A DNA stretch of 63,236 nt from NCBI GenBank assembly GCA_964494655.1, contig CAZBRM010000001.1, forward strand, positions 1 through 63,236, in the 5' to 3' direction. The notes under the pieces are model-generated. The model did not search any database. It was given only the letters and a program-made list of their open reading frames with translations, and was not told the origin of the DNA. Origin of the DNA: JAHJQT01 sp964494655 (GTDB lineage: Bacteria > Patescibacteriota > Minisyncoccia > Portnoybacterales > UBA2143). This document shows, piece after piece, positions 7,774 to 16,493 of the stretch. The position numbers and the translations under genes are program-made. Each line of letters starts with the position of its first letter. Positions within the stretch are counted from its first letter, which is position 1.

Positions 7774-9135
7774 ATGGAAAATAACGAAATTATAAGAAGA
7801 GTCGTTAAATTTACCGAAAGTATAGTTAACGGTAATGATTTCAACGAGACCGAAATTCAGAAAATATTAAATCTATCCTATCGTTCTGATAGTAATTTAA
7901 ATATCTACAGAGGAATTTTGTCCGTTCATAATTTTCATAAATTTGAAAAGCTTCCTTTAGAAAAATTTAAGAAATTTAGCACAGACGAGAGATTTATAAA
8001 ATGTGCTTCCTTGTTGAATGGGGATGCTCTGTTATCTTCTGAAATAGGGGATTTATTTCTAAACATCCTTACAATTCCCGATAAAGAAATAGAGCATAGA
8101 GACATATTATTAGGGAGTTTCTACGGTTCTTTATGGTCTTTAATGAATAATCCTGAAAATTTTGAAATAGCAGAAGATTATGGTGTTGAGATAGTAAAAT
8201 CAGCCTTTAGTATAGATAAATTTGATTTTTCAAAAAAAATAAAATTAGAGAAGAATAGTGCAAAGATAATCAATTTAGCCGGAAGTGGCAAAAAAGAAAT
8301 CAAACTACTTAATATCAGCTCTATGGTTGCTGTAATAACAGCGGTAATTGGTAGAAAGATTGACGAAAACATTATAGTAGAGAAAACTATATCACGAGCT
8401 ACATCTAGTATAACCGGCTCAGGAGATATTTTCGAATCAATAGGAGTTAACTTGGATATGCCGATTAATAAAATAGCTGAGATGTCGTTAGAAACTAAAT
8501 TGGGAGTATTCGATATTAACAGGGTAGTTCCCAAGCTAAATCATATTTATGATGGACGCTTGTACGATGTGCAGGTTTTTGCCGGTTTGGTTGGGGGAGC
8601 TGCTATAGTAAATCCAGTTGATACAGATTTAATAAATTATGGTCTAACAAGAGGATCAAGTAAATTGTGTTTGGCTATTTTAAATAAATTGTATCCCGGT
8701 AAAAATATTATTATCCTTCAAGGAAAAAATCCGAGGGGAGAAGCTGTAATAGATCAGATATCCATTGTGGCTGATACTGAAATCGCCCAGACAATTAACG
8801 GCAAAAATTCTTTACATATAATAACGCCAAAAGAATTTGGCTTTGACTTTGAACCATTTAATTATATCCAAACTGCTAAAAGTCAAAAAGAAAATATTAA
8901 TCAATTTATTAAATTACTAGCTGGTCAAGGTAATAAAAATCTTAAACAGGCGGTCGCAATGGAAGTTACCTTAAATCTATATGGTTTAGGGTTAATTAAT
9001 AATTTTAAAAATACTGCCTCATTATCCTTAGAAGTAATTAATTCTGGAGAAGGAGTTAATTTGTTAAAAAATCTTGTCATAGCTTCTGGTGGCGATGTTA
9101 ATAAATTCGATAAATTAATTAGAAACATTATTTGA
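7774..9135 (+). CDS. TrpD-fold phosphoribosyltransferase/phosphorylase-like protein with altered motifs
   Basis: 453 residues that follow anthranilate phosphoribosyltransferase (TrpD) from about residue 75 to the end. A helical N-domain precedes INLAGSGKKEIKLLNISSMVA, where TrpD has the GTGGD...NIST phosphoribosyl loop. SSITGSGDIFESIGV stands where TrpD has SSKSGSADVLEALGV. The NPVD..NYGLTRG segment, the FGF segment and the C-terminal helices also match. The diphosphate loop GTGGD is changed to AGSGK and the KHGNR stretch is lost, so ordinary TrpD activity is doubtful. The first 75 residues are extra. It starts a three-gene group with a synthetase-like and an SDR-like gene. No start-proximal Shine-Dalgarno sequence is seen. 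Function unknown. Confidence 0.7.
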   Translation: MENNEIIRRVVKFTESIVNGNDFNETEIQKILNLSYRSDSNLNIYRGILSVHNFHKFEKLPLEKFKKFSTDERFIKCASLLNGDALLSSEIGDLFLNILTIPDKEIEHRDILLGSFYGSLWSLMNNPENFEIAEDYGVEIVKSAFSIDKFDFSKKIKLEKNSAKIINLAGSGKKEIKLLNISSMVAVITAVIGRKIDENIIVEKTISRATSSITGSGDIFESIGVNLDMPINKIAEMSLETKLGVFDINRVVPKLNHIYDGRLYDVQVFAGLVGGAAIVNPVDTDLINYGLTRGSSKLCLAILNKLYPGKNIIILQGKNPRGEAVIDQISIVADTEIAQTINGKNSLHIITPKEFGFDFEPFNYIQTAKSQKENINQFIKLLAGQGNKNLKQAVAMEVTLNLYGLGLINNFKNTASLSLEVINSGEGVNLLKNLVIASGGDVNKFDKLIRNII

Positions 9136-9187
9136 AAAGTCGAAATAGGAAAATGTGACAACCGAAAGTTTTGTCGACAAATAAAAT

Positions 9188-10324
9188 ATGCGTAGAAAAA
9201 AAGATAAAAGTAAAAAATTTAAAAGGACCATCTTTGTTAAAGAAAATATTGATCATGCAGAAAAAGAGTTTAGAATGGATGATCATTTTGTTCAAAATAT
9301 TATTTTAAAAGAAGGTTATTTTCCGATTCGGGAAAAAATCTCTTTGGGTTCGATTTCTGATACGGAGTTTCTTCGAAGTAAGTTTTCCTGTCATTATAAT
9401 TTAGAGAAATTTAATGATGTCCCAAAATCAAGGCAACATCTTATTACTGGTTTTGGTCCCACAAACGCGCCGACGGGTGGCACTTTGTCAATGATTTTGA
9501 GGGCATTGTTTTTTGAAAGGAAGACCGGGATTGATTCCACGATTATTATTTCTAATCTAGGCGCTTTTAATTCGCGGAATATTAATATAGAAAAAATCGA
9601 TTATCTAACTGAAAGATTCATTAAATTTATACGTGCTCTGGGTTATAAAGGAGAATTAAGAACCCATAGTAATTTTGATTTACTTGTGGCATCAAGCCTA
9701 ACTTCGAAAGTATTAACTATTAAAGATTTTTTAGAAAACAAAGAAGTAACTACAGATTTATATAAAAAATTAGGAATTCAAGGGAAAGATTTTCCTACTT
9801 TTGTTGATGCTAATTTTACAGTCGCCGATATTCTTTTGCCTAGTATTCTAAAGAAGAAGCAGAGAATATTAGTTTTTGTTGGTATTGAAGAATACTATTT
9901 TCCAAAATTAGCTAATGTAGTTTTGCAAAGATTTAATAAACATCACTCAGGCCAATTTACTTCTAGCGATGTATTAGTGAGTTCCGTATTCGGTCATCTT
10001 ATAGAAGGATTAAATGGTTTCCCCAAGATGTCAAAAAGTATCCTGGAATCTTCAATTAACCTTGATGATTCAAAAAATAATTTAGAAAGAAAAATTTTAA
10101 AATGTGATTCAAAAGATGAAAAGATCATTCTTCAAATGATAAATCTTGTCTCTGATTGGGATTTAAGGAGAATTAAAAAAGCCAACAAAGCATTTAGGGA
10201 AAAGGGGACGACATGGATTAGATTTAAAAAAGATTATCTTAATTATTTTATGGATTTGAAAAGGATTTGGGAAAGTACCGCAAATCCAAAATACAAATTT
10301 AAGGTAGACTTATTATTTAAATAA
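9188..10324 (+). CDS. TrpRS/TyrRS-like class I synthetase paralogue
   Basis: 378 residues with the class I nucleotide-binding layout: ITGFGPTNAPTGGTLSMILRA (about 86-106) stands in for the HIGH region but lacks its histidines. FVGIEEYYFPKLANVVLQRF (about 230-249) resembles the VGxDQxPH segment of class Ic enzymes. FPKMSKSILESS carries an intact KMSKS at 280-284. The size fits an archaeal-type tryptophanyl-tRNA synthetase core, without an obvious extra anticodon domain. The genuine bacterial trpS is only 2.2 kb away. It may activate an amino acid or nucleotide-linked substrate rather than charge tRNA. It is 4 nt from the SDR gene downstream, so the two are clearly co-transcribed. Confidence 0.7.
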   Translation: MRRKKDKSKKFKRTIFVKENIDHAEKEFRMDDHFVQNIILKEGYFPIREKISLGSISDTEFLRSKFSCHYNLEKFNDVPKSRQHLITGFGPTNAPTGGTLSMILRALFFERKTGIDSTIIISNLGAFNSRNINIEKIDYLTERFIKFIRALGYKGELRTHSNFDLLVASSLTSKVLTIKDFLENKEVTTDLYKKLGIQGKDFPTFVDANFTVADILLPSILKKKQRILVFVGIEEYYFPKLANVVLQRFNKHHSGQFTSSDVLVSSVFGHLIEGLNGFPKMSKSILESSINLDDSKNNLERKILKCDSKDEKIILQMINLVSDWDLRRIKKANKAFREKGTTWIRFKKDYLNYFMDLKRIWESTANPKYKFKVDLLFK

Positions 10325-10328
10325 GAAT

Positions 10329-11486
10329 ATGAATGAAATTAAAACTTTATTACTTTTAGGCGGAACGGGATTTATTGGCAGAGCTGTAGCGGAAGAATAT
10401 TTTAAAAATGGTTGGCATGTAATCGTTTCCACAAGAGAGAATAATAATGATAGGGCAAAAGAAAAATTATTGCTTCATGGATTCGATAAATATAATTTAG
10501 AAAAACTAATAGAAGATGGTCTTATTCTATTTGCCCTTGATGTTGATTTAGTTAATAAGAAATGGTCTCAAATAAATAATTGGTTAGAATTGTTTGATAA
10601 ATTAGATATTTCCATTTTGTCAATTTTAAGGATAATTAATCTTGTTGGCGAAACCTCAAAATCAACCCGTGAGATTTCCAAATCAAATATCAATGTTTTG
10701 AGTGGTATTTTTACATTAGTTCAATATTTAAAGTCTCGAAATAAACAGGTGATCTTTTGTAACATGGGTTCAACTGCGGAAAAGAAACAAGATAAAAATT
10801 TGTCTCCTTACGAAAGAGCAAAAAGAGTTGCCAGACAGAAAATAGAAGAAAGTAATTTATGTGATTATCATTTTGTGGTCAATTATATTAAAGGCAAAGG
10901 AGAGCAAAAAATGAAATCTGCCGCTCCTGATTTATGGAGTAAATTAAGATTCTCCCACAAGTGGCTTTTTGGTTTTAAAGTAAGTATTATAGATGTAGAT
11001 GATTTAGCCCAGGTAATTTATCATATTTCTGAAGCAGTTAAGAATTTTCCCTTAAGACAAAAACCATTGGAAGTAAATGTTACTAATGGTGAACTATTGT
11101 TTGGAGAAATGATAAAAAATCTTTTACCAGAAGATAAAAAGGTAATGCCAAGGGCGGTGATTCCTTTCTGGGCGGAAAAGTATTTTCTCAAAGCTTATGT
11201 TTTTATCGCACCGCGAATAAATCCTCACGACCAGTTAATTAGAAGGTTGGTTGATTTTGCCAAAAGAGGATCAATGAATTTTATTAAACAAGAGAAATTG
11301 AGAGTATTTAAAACCGCCGAAGAAATAAAAAAATTAGCTTTAGATACTGCTAATTATTTGGTCTTAGAAGCAAGTCCTTATCTAATTGTCGCTAATAGGT
11401 ATAATCCGGTAATTTATGTTTTGCAAGAAAGAGGCGAGGAAGAATTAAAGCAAATAGTCCAAAAAGCAGCTATTCTCTCTGATTAA
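10329..11486 (+). CDS. NAD(P)-dependent epimerase/SDR-like protein
   Basis: 385 residues. The N-terminus LLLLGGTGFIGRAVAEEYFKNGWHVIVSTR is the TGxxGxxG dinucleotide loop of extended SDR/epimerase proteins, with an Arg after the second strand that would favour NADP. A YxxxK-like motif is visible in SPYERAKRVARQK near residue 163. The C-terminal 150 residues do not match a family I recognise. The gene lies 4 nt after the synthetase-like gene and converges on a methyltransferase, overlapping its end by 17 nt. The substrate is unknown; a step in making or modifying a small metabolite is an inference. Confidence 0.7.
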   Translation: MNEIKTLLLLGGTGFIGRAVAEEYFKNGWHVIVSTRENNNDRAKEKLLLHGFDKYNLEKLIEDGLILFALDVDLVNKKWSQINNWLELFDKLDISILSILRIINLVGETSKSTREISKSNINVLSGIFTLVQYLKSRNKQVIFCNMGSTAEKKQDKNLSPYERAKRVARQKIEESNLCDYHFVVNYIKGKGEQKMKSAAPDLWSKLRFSHKWLFGFKVSIIDVDDLAQVIYHISEAVKNFPLRQKPLEVNVTNGELLFGEMIKNLLPEDKKVMPRAVIPFWAEKYFLKAYVFIAPRINPHDQLIRRLVDFAKRGSMNFIKQEKLRVFKTAEEIKKLALDTANYLVLEASPYLIVANRYNPVIYVLQERGEEELKQIVQKAAILSD

Positions 11487-12447
11487 TTTTTTGTTCAAAT
11501 AAATTTTGGTATTCGGAGATAGAAAATGGGCCTTTCTTATTACGCTTCATGGCGAAAAAGCCAATACGGTATTTTCTTTTATAGGGGATATCTGAAAATC
11601 TATGTGGTATTACTTCTAGGATATCCTCAAAACCATAATATCTTACTAACTTATAAAGTGCTTTTTTATTAGGAACTAAAGACAAATTAGTCTTATTAGA
11701 GCCGCCAACTCCGTATTTTTTGGAAATTTCTTGAAGGGGATGAGGAATATGTTTTTGAATAAACTCTAAATCTCTTTCCGTGTGAGGGGATGGTATAAAT
11801 TGATTTTTTAGCTTGCTATAATCTATTTTTGTCCCTTGCTCGAAATTTAGGTATTTTTCAGCTGACAGTATTTTGTCATTTACAAATAAGCCTTCGAGAT
11901 CGTTTTCGTCCATATCATTAAGCATCCACCAAGATGGGATGTCTTCGTTTGAATCAGTACTGTAATGGACATGAGAATCGACTAAAATGACAGATTTAGT
12001 CACCTCGGCAATTTTAGCCATCGTGCCTATAGGATTTTCTAGGTGATAGAGTATTCCTGCAAGAATGGTTAAATCAAATTCTCCCAATTCTTTTTTGCTT
12101 ATTTCTTCAGCTTTAAGTTTTAGAAATTCTATATTCGAAGTTTTTAGATATTTTTTTATTGCATTAGCTTGTTTTATATTGTTTTCATTAACGTCTATCC
12201 CTATTATTTCTTTTGGAGTATATTTATTTACTTCAAAAGAGAAGCCCCCACAATTACAGCCGATATCTAAGACTCTTAATCCTTTAAGATTCCCGCCAAA
12301 TAATTTTAATAAAGATGGAAAAAAAAGTTGTGTTGCGTCACGCATTCTGTATATCTCCGGCGCAGTATTGAAGCTATTGCCCAAATCTATATCATGAAAA
12401 AATGGGGCTAATTTTTTTAATCCATTTGGAATTTTTTGTCTATTCAT
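11470..12447 (-). CDS. SAM-dependent methyltransferase, CmoB/DUF1698-like
   Basis: 325 residues. The SAM-binding signature is clear: LRVLDIGCNCGGFSFEV (motif I), EIIGIDVNENNIKQA (motif II), and FDLTILAGILYHLENP, the segment typical of the CmoB/DUF1698 group in which YHL precedes the substrate site. A long C-terminal region (about 190-325) contains HTERDLEFIQKHIPHPLQ and may bind the acceptor. It is transcribed on its own, since the trpS terminator lies just upstream. The acceptor could be a tRNA uridine or a metabolite made by the convergent genes; the sequence does not decide. Confidence 0.75.
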   Translation of the reverse strand: MNRQKIPNGLKKLAPFFHDIDLGNSFNTAPEIYRMRDATQLFFPSLLKLFGGNLKGLRVLDIGCNCGGFSFEVNKYTPKEIIGIDVNENNIKQANAIKKYLKTSNIEFLKLKAEEISKKELGEFDLTILAGILYHLENPIGTMAKIAEVTKSVILVDSHVHYSTDSNEDIPSWWMLNDMDENDLEGLFVNDKILSAEKYLNFEQGTKIDYSKLKNQFIPSPHTERDLEFIQKHIPHPLQEISKKYGVGGSNKTNLSLVPNKKALYKLVRYYGFEDILEVIPHRFSDIPYKRKYRIGFFAMKRNKKGPFSISEYQNLFEQKINQRE

Positions 12448-12464
12448 AATGGTAGGGCATTAAC

Positions 12465-12505
12465 AATAAAAAAAGTTGGGATCGTCTTTTGACAATCCCA
12501 ACCGG
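12465..12505 (-). terminator. Terminator of trpS
   Basis: On the minus strand GTTGGGATtGTC-aaaa-GACgATCCCAAC is followed by TTTTTTTATTG, a strong stem with an ideal T-run immediately after the trpS stop codon. Confidence 0.85.
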
Positions 12506-13501
12506 TTAAATGTTGTTGTATAGTGCTTTTTTAACCTCTTCAAGGGTTTCGATAGCGTTTTTCCTAGCCATCTTTAAACCTTCTTCAAGCACAGATGGTA
12601 TATAGGATGGATCCCGTATAATCCCAGCCCTTTTTCCCTGAAACTCTCTTAGGAAGTTTTGAACGATGAGGGTTAATAATTGTTTAAATTGTCCCATCAC
12701 TGGCTTGCCGCTTTTGTGTGACTTGATGATGGCGTCGACCTCTTCGTGTTCCAATTGGGTTTTTGCTAATCCTTTAGCAACTAAAATGTGACTCTCCAGT
12801 TTTTCGTTCATCACTCCTTCAAAAGCAGTTTCGGCGGCCTTAATTTTTTTAGCAACCGTCTTAGAATCATCCATTAAGAAAATGGCGCCTCCAGGATTAG
12901 TCTTACTCATTTTCCCCTCTCCTTTTAAAGAAAGAAGGCGTAGCGATTTGACTTGAAGTACTTCTGGAACAGGGAGAACGTTCCCGTACCTTTTGTTGAA
13001 TCTTCGCGCGAGCAAACGGGTTACCTCTAAATGAGCAAGTTGGTCTTCGCCCACAGGTACTTTTCTGGCTTTATTGAGTAGAATATCAGCAGCCATAAGT
13101 ACCGGATAGAGAAGGAGGAGAGCGTTTGCTGTCTCTGGGTTGGCTTTTGCTTTGAGCTTGTCTTTAAGAGTTGGCACCCTCAAAAGCTCTGCGACAGAAA
13201 TAAGCCGTGCCAGAAGAACAGTAAACGTGGTTACCTCTCCAGCTATATCAGATTGGAGATAGATCTTCGCTTTTTGCGGATCTACCCCGAGCGCGATATA
13301 GTCAGCTACAACTCCATGGAGGTACTGCTTTACTTTGGATGGTTCGTTGTCCGTGATCGCGTGGAGATCAGCAACAAAGACTACGGGAGACATGCCTTGT
13401 CTCTGAAGTTCAATAATAGGCGCTACTGCGCCAAGGTAGTTAGCTATGGTCAAATCACCAGTTGGTCGAATACCCGTCAACACTTCTACTTTGTATTTCA
13501 T
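12506..13501 (-). CDS. trpS: Tryptophanyl-tRNA synthetase
   Basis: 331 residues from the ATG at 13501, which follows AAAGGAGGTGACTGCA; the in-frame upstream extension would run through this ribosome binding site and the promoter. It charges tRNA-Trp. Family motifs: GIRPTGDLTIANYLGA (HIGH region, TIAN variant), DLHAIT, YPVLMAADILL, VPVGEDQLAHLEVTR and GKMSKTNPGG (KMSKS region). The length is normal. Its base composition is visibly less AT-rich than that of its neighbours, and it has a strong Shine-Dalgarno sequence, a consensus promoter with a leader of about 45-50 nt and its own terminator, which together suggest acquisition by transfer. Confidence 0.95.
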   Translation of the reverse strand: MKYKVEVLTGIRPTGDLTIANYLGAVAPIIELQRQGMSPVVFVADLHAITDNEPSKVKQYLHGVVADYIALGVDPQKAKIYLQSDIAGEVTTFTVLLARLISVAELLRVPTLKDKLKAKANPETANALLLLYPVLMAADILLNKARKVPVGEDQLAHLEVTRLLARRFNKRYGNVLPVPEVLQVKSLRLLSLKGEGKMSKTNPGGAIFLMDDSKTVAKKIKAAETAFEGVMNEKLESHILVAKGLAKTQLEHEEVDAIIKSHKSGKPVMGQFKQLLTLIVQNFLREFQGKRAGIIRDPSYIPSVLEEGLKMARKNAIETLEEVKKALYNNI

Positions 13502-13552
13502 TGCAGTCACCTCCTTTCTTTTAGTCCGAATATTTTTTATGGTACTGGGTTT

Positions 13553-13581
13553 AGTGTAGAGTATTTTTCTATTTTTGTCAA
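13553..13581 (-). promoter_or_regulatory. Promoter of trpS
   Basis: On the minus strand TTGACA (13581-13576), 17-nt spacer, TACACT (13558-13553). The predicted leader to the ATG is about 45 nt and holds the AGGAGG. Confidence 0.75.
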
Positions 13582-13688
13582 GGTTATAAGGCATAGAGAT
13601 TAGATATTAATTATAGAAACTTGTTCTAATATTTTATTATTGTTATACTTACTTTACTATAACAAAGTAAGAAAATTTTGTAAATAAA

Positions 13689-14204
13689 TGTAGTATTTCC
13701 CGGATTGAGTCCGGCCGATTGGAATTTGATTATCAGCTAGTTGATTTAGGAGAAATGATTAAAAGCGTTTTGGCTGAATTTGAACAGGCCGCGGCTGAAA
13801 AGAAGCTCTATTTGAAATATCTCAAGCCGGAAAAAGCTCTGTCTAAAATTAAAATTGATTCTTTGAAAGTAAGGCAGGTTGTTCAGAATTTAATTGATAA
13901 TGCTTTGCATTATACTAAAGAAGGAGGCATTATTATTAATCTAAAGTTAAAAAAAGATAAAATTTTATTTAGCATTAAAGATACAGACATAGGTGTTTCT
14001 GATGAAGAAAAAGTTGTTCTTTTTGAAAAATTTTCAAGAGGCAAAGATGTCAGCAAGATAAATACCGAAGGGACTGGTTTGGGGCTATATCTAAGCGTTA
14101 AAATGGTTGAAGCGCACAAAGGCAAAATCTGGGTTGAGTCGGAAGGCAAAAACAAAGGCAGTACCTTTTGTTTTGAACTGCCGGTGAGGGGGAGGAATAG
14201 ATAA
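13689..14204 (+). pseudogene. 5'-truncated histidine kinase fragment
   Basis: From about 13698 the translation reads SRIESGRLEFDYQLVDLG and continues through the full ATPase domain (N box NLIDNALHY, G2 GTGLGLYL) to a stop at 14204. It closely parallels the last 170 residues of the kinase at 5377-7575. There is no sensor, no phospho-acceptor His and no credible start codon; the in-frame TTG at 13719 lies inside the homology. Small changes such as DTDIGV for DTGIGV in the G1 box suggest decay. It sits 6 nt before cysS. It is a remnant of a duplicated or recombined kinase gene. Confidence 0.8.
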
Positions 14205-14210
14205 AAATAT

Positions 14211-15641
14211 ATGCTCAAATTATTTAATACATTATCAAGAAGATTAGAACTATTTAAACCTCTTAAATCAAAAAAAGTTGGTATATATAGTTGTGGTCCA
14301 ACTGTATATAATTATGTTCACATAGGTAATTTAAGAGCATACGTTTTTACAGATTTATTAAAGAGGTATTTACATTATCGTGGTTTCAGCATTAAACATG
14401 TAATGAATATTACAGATGTTGATGACAAAACGATAAGAGATAGTAAAAAGAATAACAAGTCATTGAATGAGTTTACTGATTTTTATTTAAAAGCTTTTTT
14501 AAAAGATTTGAAATCAATGAATATAAAATTGCCAGATATAATGCCACGGGCTACAGAACATATATCAGAGATGGTTGATTTAATAGAAAAACTTAAAAAA
14601 AAAGGAAACGCTTATAGAAAAAATAATTCTATTTATTACAAAATCTCAAAATTCAAAAATTATGGCGCTCTTGCTCAATTAAGTAAACAGTTGCTTAAAA
14701 AAAATGCTTCTCATCGATTAAGCTTAAAAGATGAATATGAAAAAGATCAAGCTAATGATTTTGTTTTATGGAAAACTTGGCAACCAAAGGATGATAATGT
14801 ATATTGGGATACTCGTATTGGTCGAGGGAGACCTGGTTGGCATATAGAGTGTTCTGCTATGTCTATGAGGTATCTAGGCGAAACTTTTGATATTCATTGT
14901 GGAGGTGTAGACTTAATTTTTCCACATCATACAAATGAGATAGCTCAATCAGAAGCAGCTACTGGCAAGAAATTTGTAAAATACTGGCTTCATAATGCTC
15001 ATTTAATGGTCAATGGCAAGAGAATGGCAAAATCACTTGGTAATTTTTATACTTTGCGAGATATTGAATCACGTGGATTTAACCCATTATTATTAAGATT
15101 GATTTTAATTAAAACTCATTATCGACAAATTCTTAATTTTAAATTAAGTGATTTTAAAGAGGCTAAAAGTATTGCAGGAAAGTTTATTAATTTTTTGGTT
15201 AATTTGGAATTTATTGAAAAGGATTTTAATAATAATATTAATGCAGAAATAAAAGGTATTATTAAAAAATATAGAGAGAAGTTTATAAAAAATTTAGATA
15301 GCGATTTAAATATCAGTCTATCATTAATGTCAATCTATAAATTTGTAAACGAAATTAATATAAGAATGGATTTATTGAATGTTAATAATGTTAAACTTAT
15401 CAAAAAGTTTATAAATGAGATTGATCAGGTGCTAGGATTTATTAATCCTCTTTATGAGGAGTATTTAATTGAATTACAAAACAAAATTAATAAATTTCAG
15501 ATCAAGAAAATCTTAATGGAAAGAGAAATAGCTAGGCGAAAAAAAGATTATAAAAAGGCAGATGAGTTAAGAAAAGAGATTTTAAGTATTGGATTAATTA
15601 TAGAAGATACAAAACATGGATATATATTAAAAATTAAATAG
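14211..15641 (+). CDS. cysS: Cysteinyl-tRNA synthetase
   Basis: 476 residues of normal length. It charges tRNA-Cys. The class I motifs are all visible: CGPTVYNYVHIGNLRAYV with zinc ligand C28 and the HIGN form of HIGH at 37-40, WHIECSAMSMRYLG and DIHCGGVDLIFPHHTNEIAQSEA for the zinc and cysteine site, and RMAKSLGN as the KMSKS loop at 271-275. The C-terminal helical anticodon region is present. It has no obvious promoter of its own apart from sequence within the kinase remnant upstream. Confidence 0.97.
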   Translation: MLKLFNTLSRRLELFKPLKSKKVGIYSCGPTVYNYVHIGNLRAYVFTDLLKRYLHYRGFSIKHVMNITDVDDKTIRDSKKNNKSLNEFTDFYLKAFLKDLKSMNIKLPDIMPRATEHISEMVDLIEKLKKKGNAYRKNNSIYYKISKFKNYGALAQLSKQLLKKNASHRLSLKDEYEKDQANDFVLWKTWQPKDDNVYWDTRIGRGRPGWHIECSAMSMRYLGETFDIHCGGVDLIFPHHTNEIAQSEAATGKKFVKYWLHNAHLMVNGKRMAKSLGNFYTLRDIESRGFNPLLLRLILIKTHYRQILNFKLSDFKEAKSIAGKFINFLVNLEFIEKDFNNNINAEIKGIIKKYREKFIKNLDSDLNISLSLMSIYKFVNEINIRMDLLNVNNVKLIKKFINEIDQVLGFINPLYEEYLIELQNKINKFQIKKILMEREIARRKKDYKKADELRKEILSIGLIIEDTKHGYILKIK

Positions 15642-15650
15642 TAAGTTTTT

Positions 15651-15773
15651 ATGGAAAATATTGAAAAAAAATCATATGAGTCATCTATAGAGCGCGAAGA
15701 AAATTTAATTGAATCTGCCTCAGAAGCTGATTTAAGAGGTATGGTTGATATTTCGTCACAAAAAGTGGCTTGA
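15651..15773 (+). pseudogene. N-terminal piece of a frameshifted ATP-grasp gene, or a small separate peptide
   Basis: A 40-codon frame that overlaps the ATP-grasp frame by 29 nt. Its end reads IEREENLIESASEADLRGMVDI; joined to the next frame this becomes ...LRGMVD-IFRHKKWLDNPW, which fits the region just before the WxNxP motif of MvdC/MvdD-type ATP-grasp ligases. I read it as the remains of the ligase N-terminus broken by a frameshift. The alternative, a Glu/Ser-rich graspetide precursor ahead of its ligase, cannot be excluded, but no repeated core motif is seen. Confidence 0.45.
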
Positions 15774-16389
15774 TAATCCATGGAATGTTCAAATCGCTGA
15801 GGATAAACTATTTCAACTAAAGTGTGCTATGCAAATTGGTTTTAATATTCCCGAAACTTTAGCAACTTCTGATCCTATTAGGATTAAGAATTTTTATGAG
15901 AAACACAATGGTAATGTTGTGGTTAAGGCCCTTAGCGCAAGCCCAATAGTTGATCATGTTTTATATACCAATAAATTAACTAATAAAGACATAGCGCAAA
16001 TTGATTCAGTAAAAATGTCGCCTTCAATATTTCAAGTATATGTATCCAAAAAATATGAGTTAAGAATTACTGTAGTTGGCAATAAAATTTTTCCTGTCAA
16101 AATTTATTCTCAAGGAGATGAAGCAACTAGTTTAGATTGGAGAAGGAAACCAAAATTAAACGATTTTGATGTTAAAATGGAACAAACTACATTGCCTATA
16201 AAAATTGAACGATACATTCATTGTTATATGAAATTGATAAATCTTCGTTACGGCTGTATTGATATGATTGTTACAGAAAATGATGAATATGTTTTTTTAG
16301 AAATTAATCCAAACGGACAATGGTATTTTGTTCAATTACACACGGAAGCGCAAATTGCAAAGGCAATTTCAGAATTACTAACAAATTGA
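15745..16389 (+). CDS. ATP-grasp ligase of the graspetide (MvdC/MvdD-like) type, N-terminally truncated
   Basis: 214 residues from a TTG codon. KKWLDNPWNVQIAEDKLFQLKCAMQIGFNIPETLATSDP, FQVYVSKKYELRITVVGNKIFPVKI and YVFLEINPNGQWYFVQ are the hallmark stretches of ATP-grasp enzymes that form omega-ester or amide links in graspetide RiPPs. Relatives are about 300-330 residues, so the roughly 100-residue pre-ATP-grasp domain is missing or frameshifted upstream. The ATP- and Mg-binding core (EINPNG) is intact. Either a degenerate gene or an unusual minimal ligase. A strong terminator follows at 16391. Confidence 0.7.
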   Translation: MIFRHKKWLDNPWNVQIAEDKLFQLKCAMQIGFNIPETLATSDPIRIKNFYEKHNGNVVVKALSASPIVDHVLYTNKLTNKDIAQIDSVKMSPSIFQVYVSKKYELRITVVGNKIFPVKIYSQGDEATSLDWRRKPKLNDFDVKMEQTTLPIKIERYIHCYMKLINLRYGCIDMIVTENDEYVFLEINPNGQWYFVQLHTEAQIAKAISELLTN

Positions 16390-16390
16390 A

Positions 16391-16423
16391 AGAGGTCAGG
16401 GCTTAAGCTCTGACCTCTTTATT
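16391..16423 (+). terminator. Terminator after the ATP-grasp gene
   Basis: AGAGGTCAGGGC and GCTCTGACCTCT form a 12-bp stem (one G-T) with a short loop, followed by TTTATT. Confidence 0.85.
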
Positions 16424-16493
16424 ATGATAGTTTTTATTGTTATAATGATTAAAAATAAATTATTATAAAAAATAAGTTAGGATAAAAAGTATT

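Noticed and set aside
13648..13671. CTTACTTT/AAAGTAAG inverted repeat as a terminator
   Set aside because: No T-run of terminator quality follows on either strand and no gene ends there; it may be a chance palindrome or an operator.
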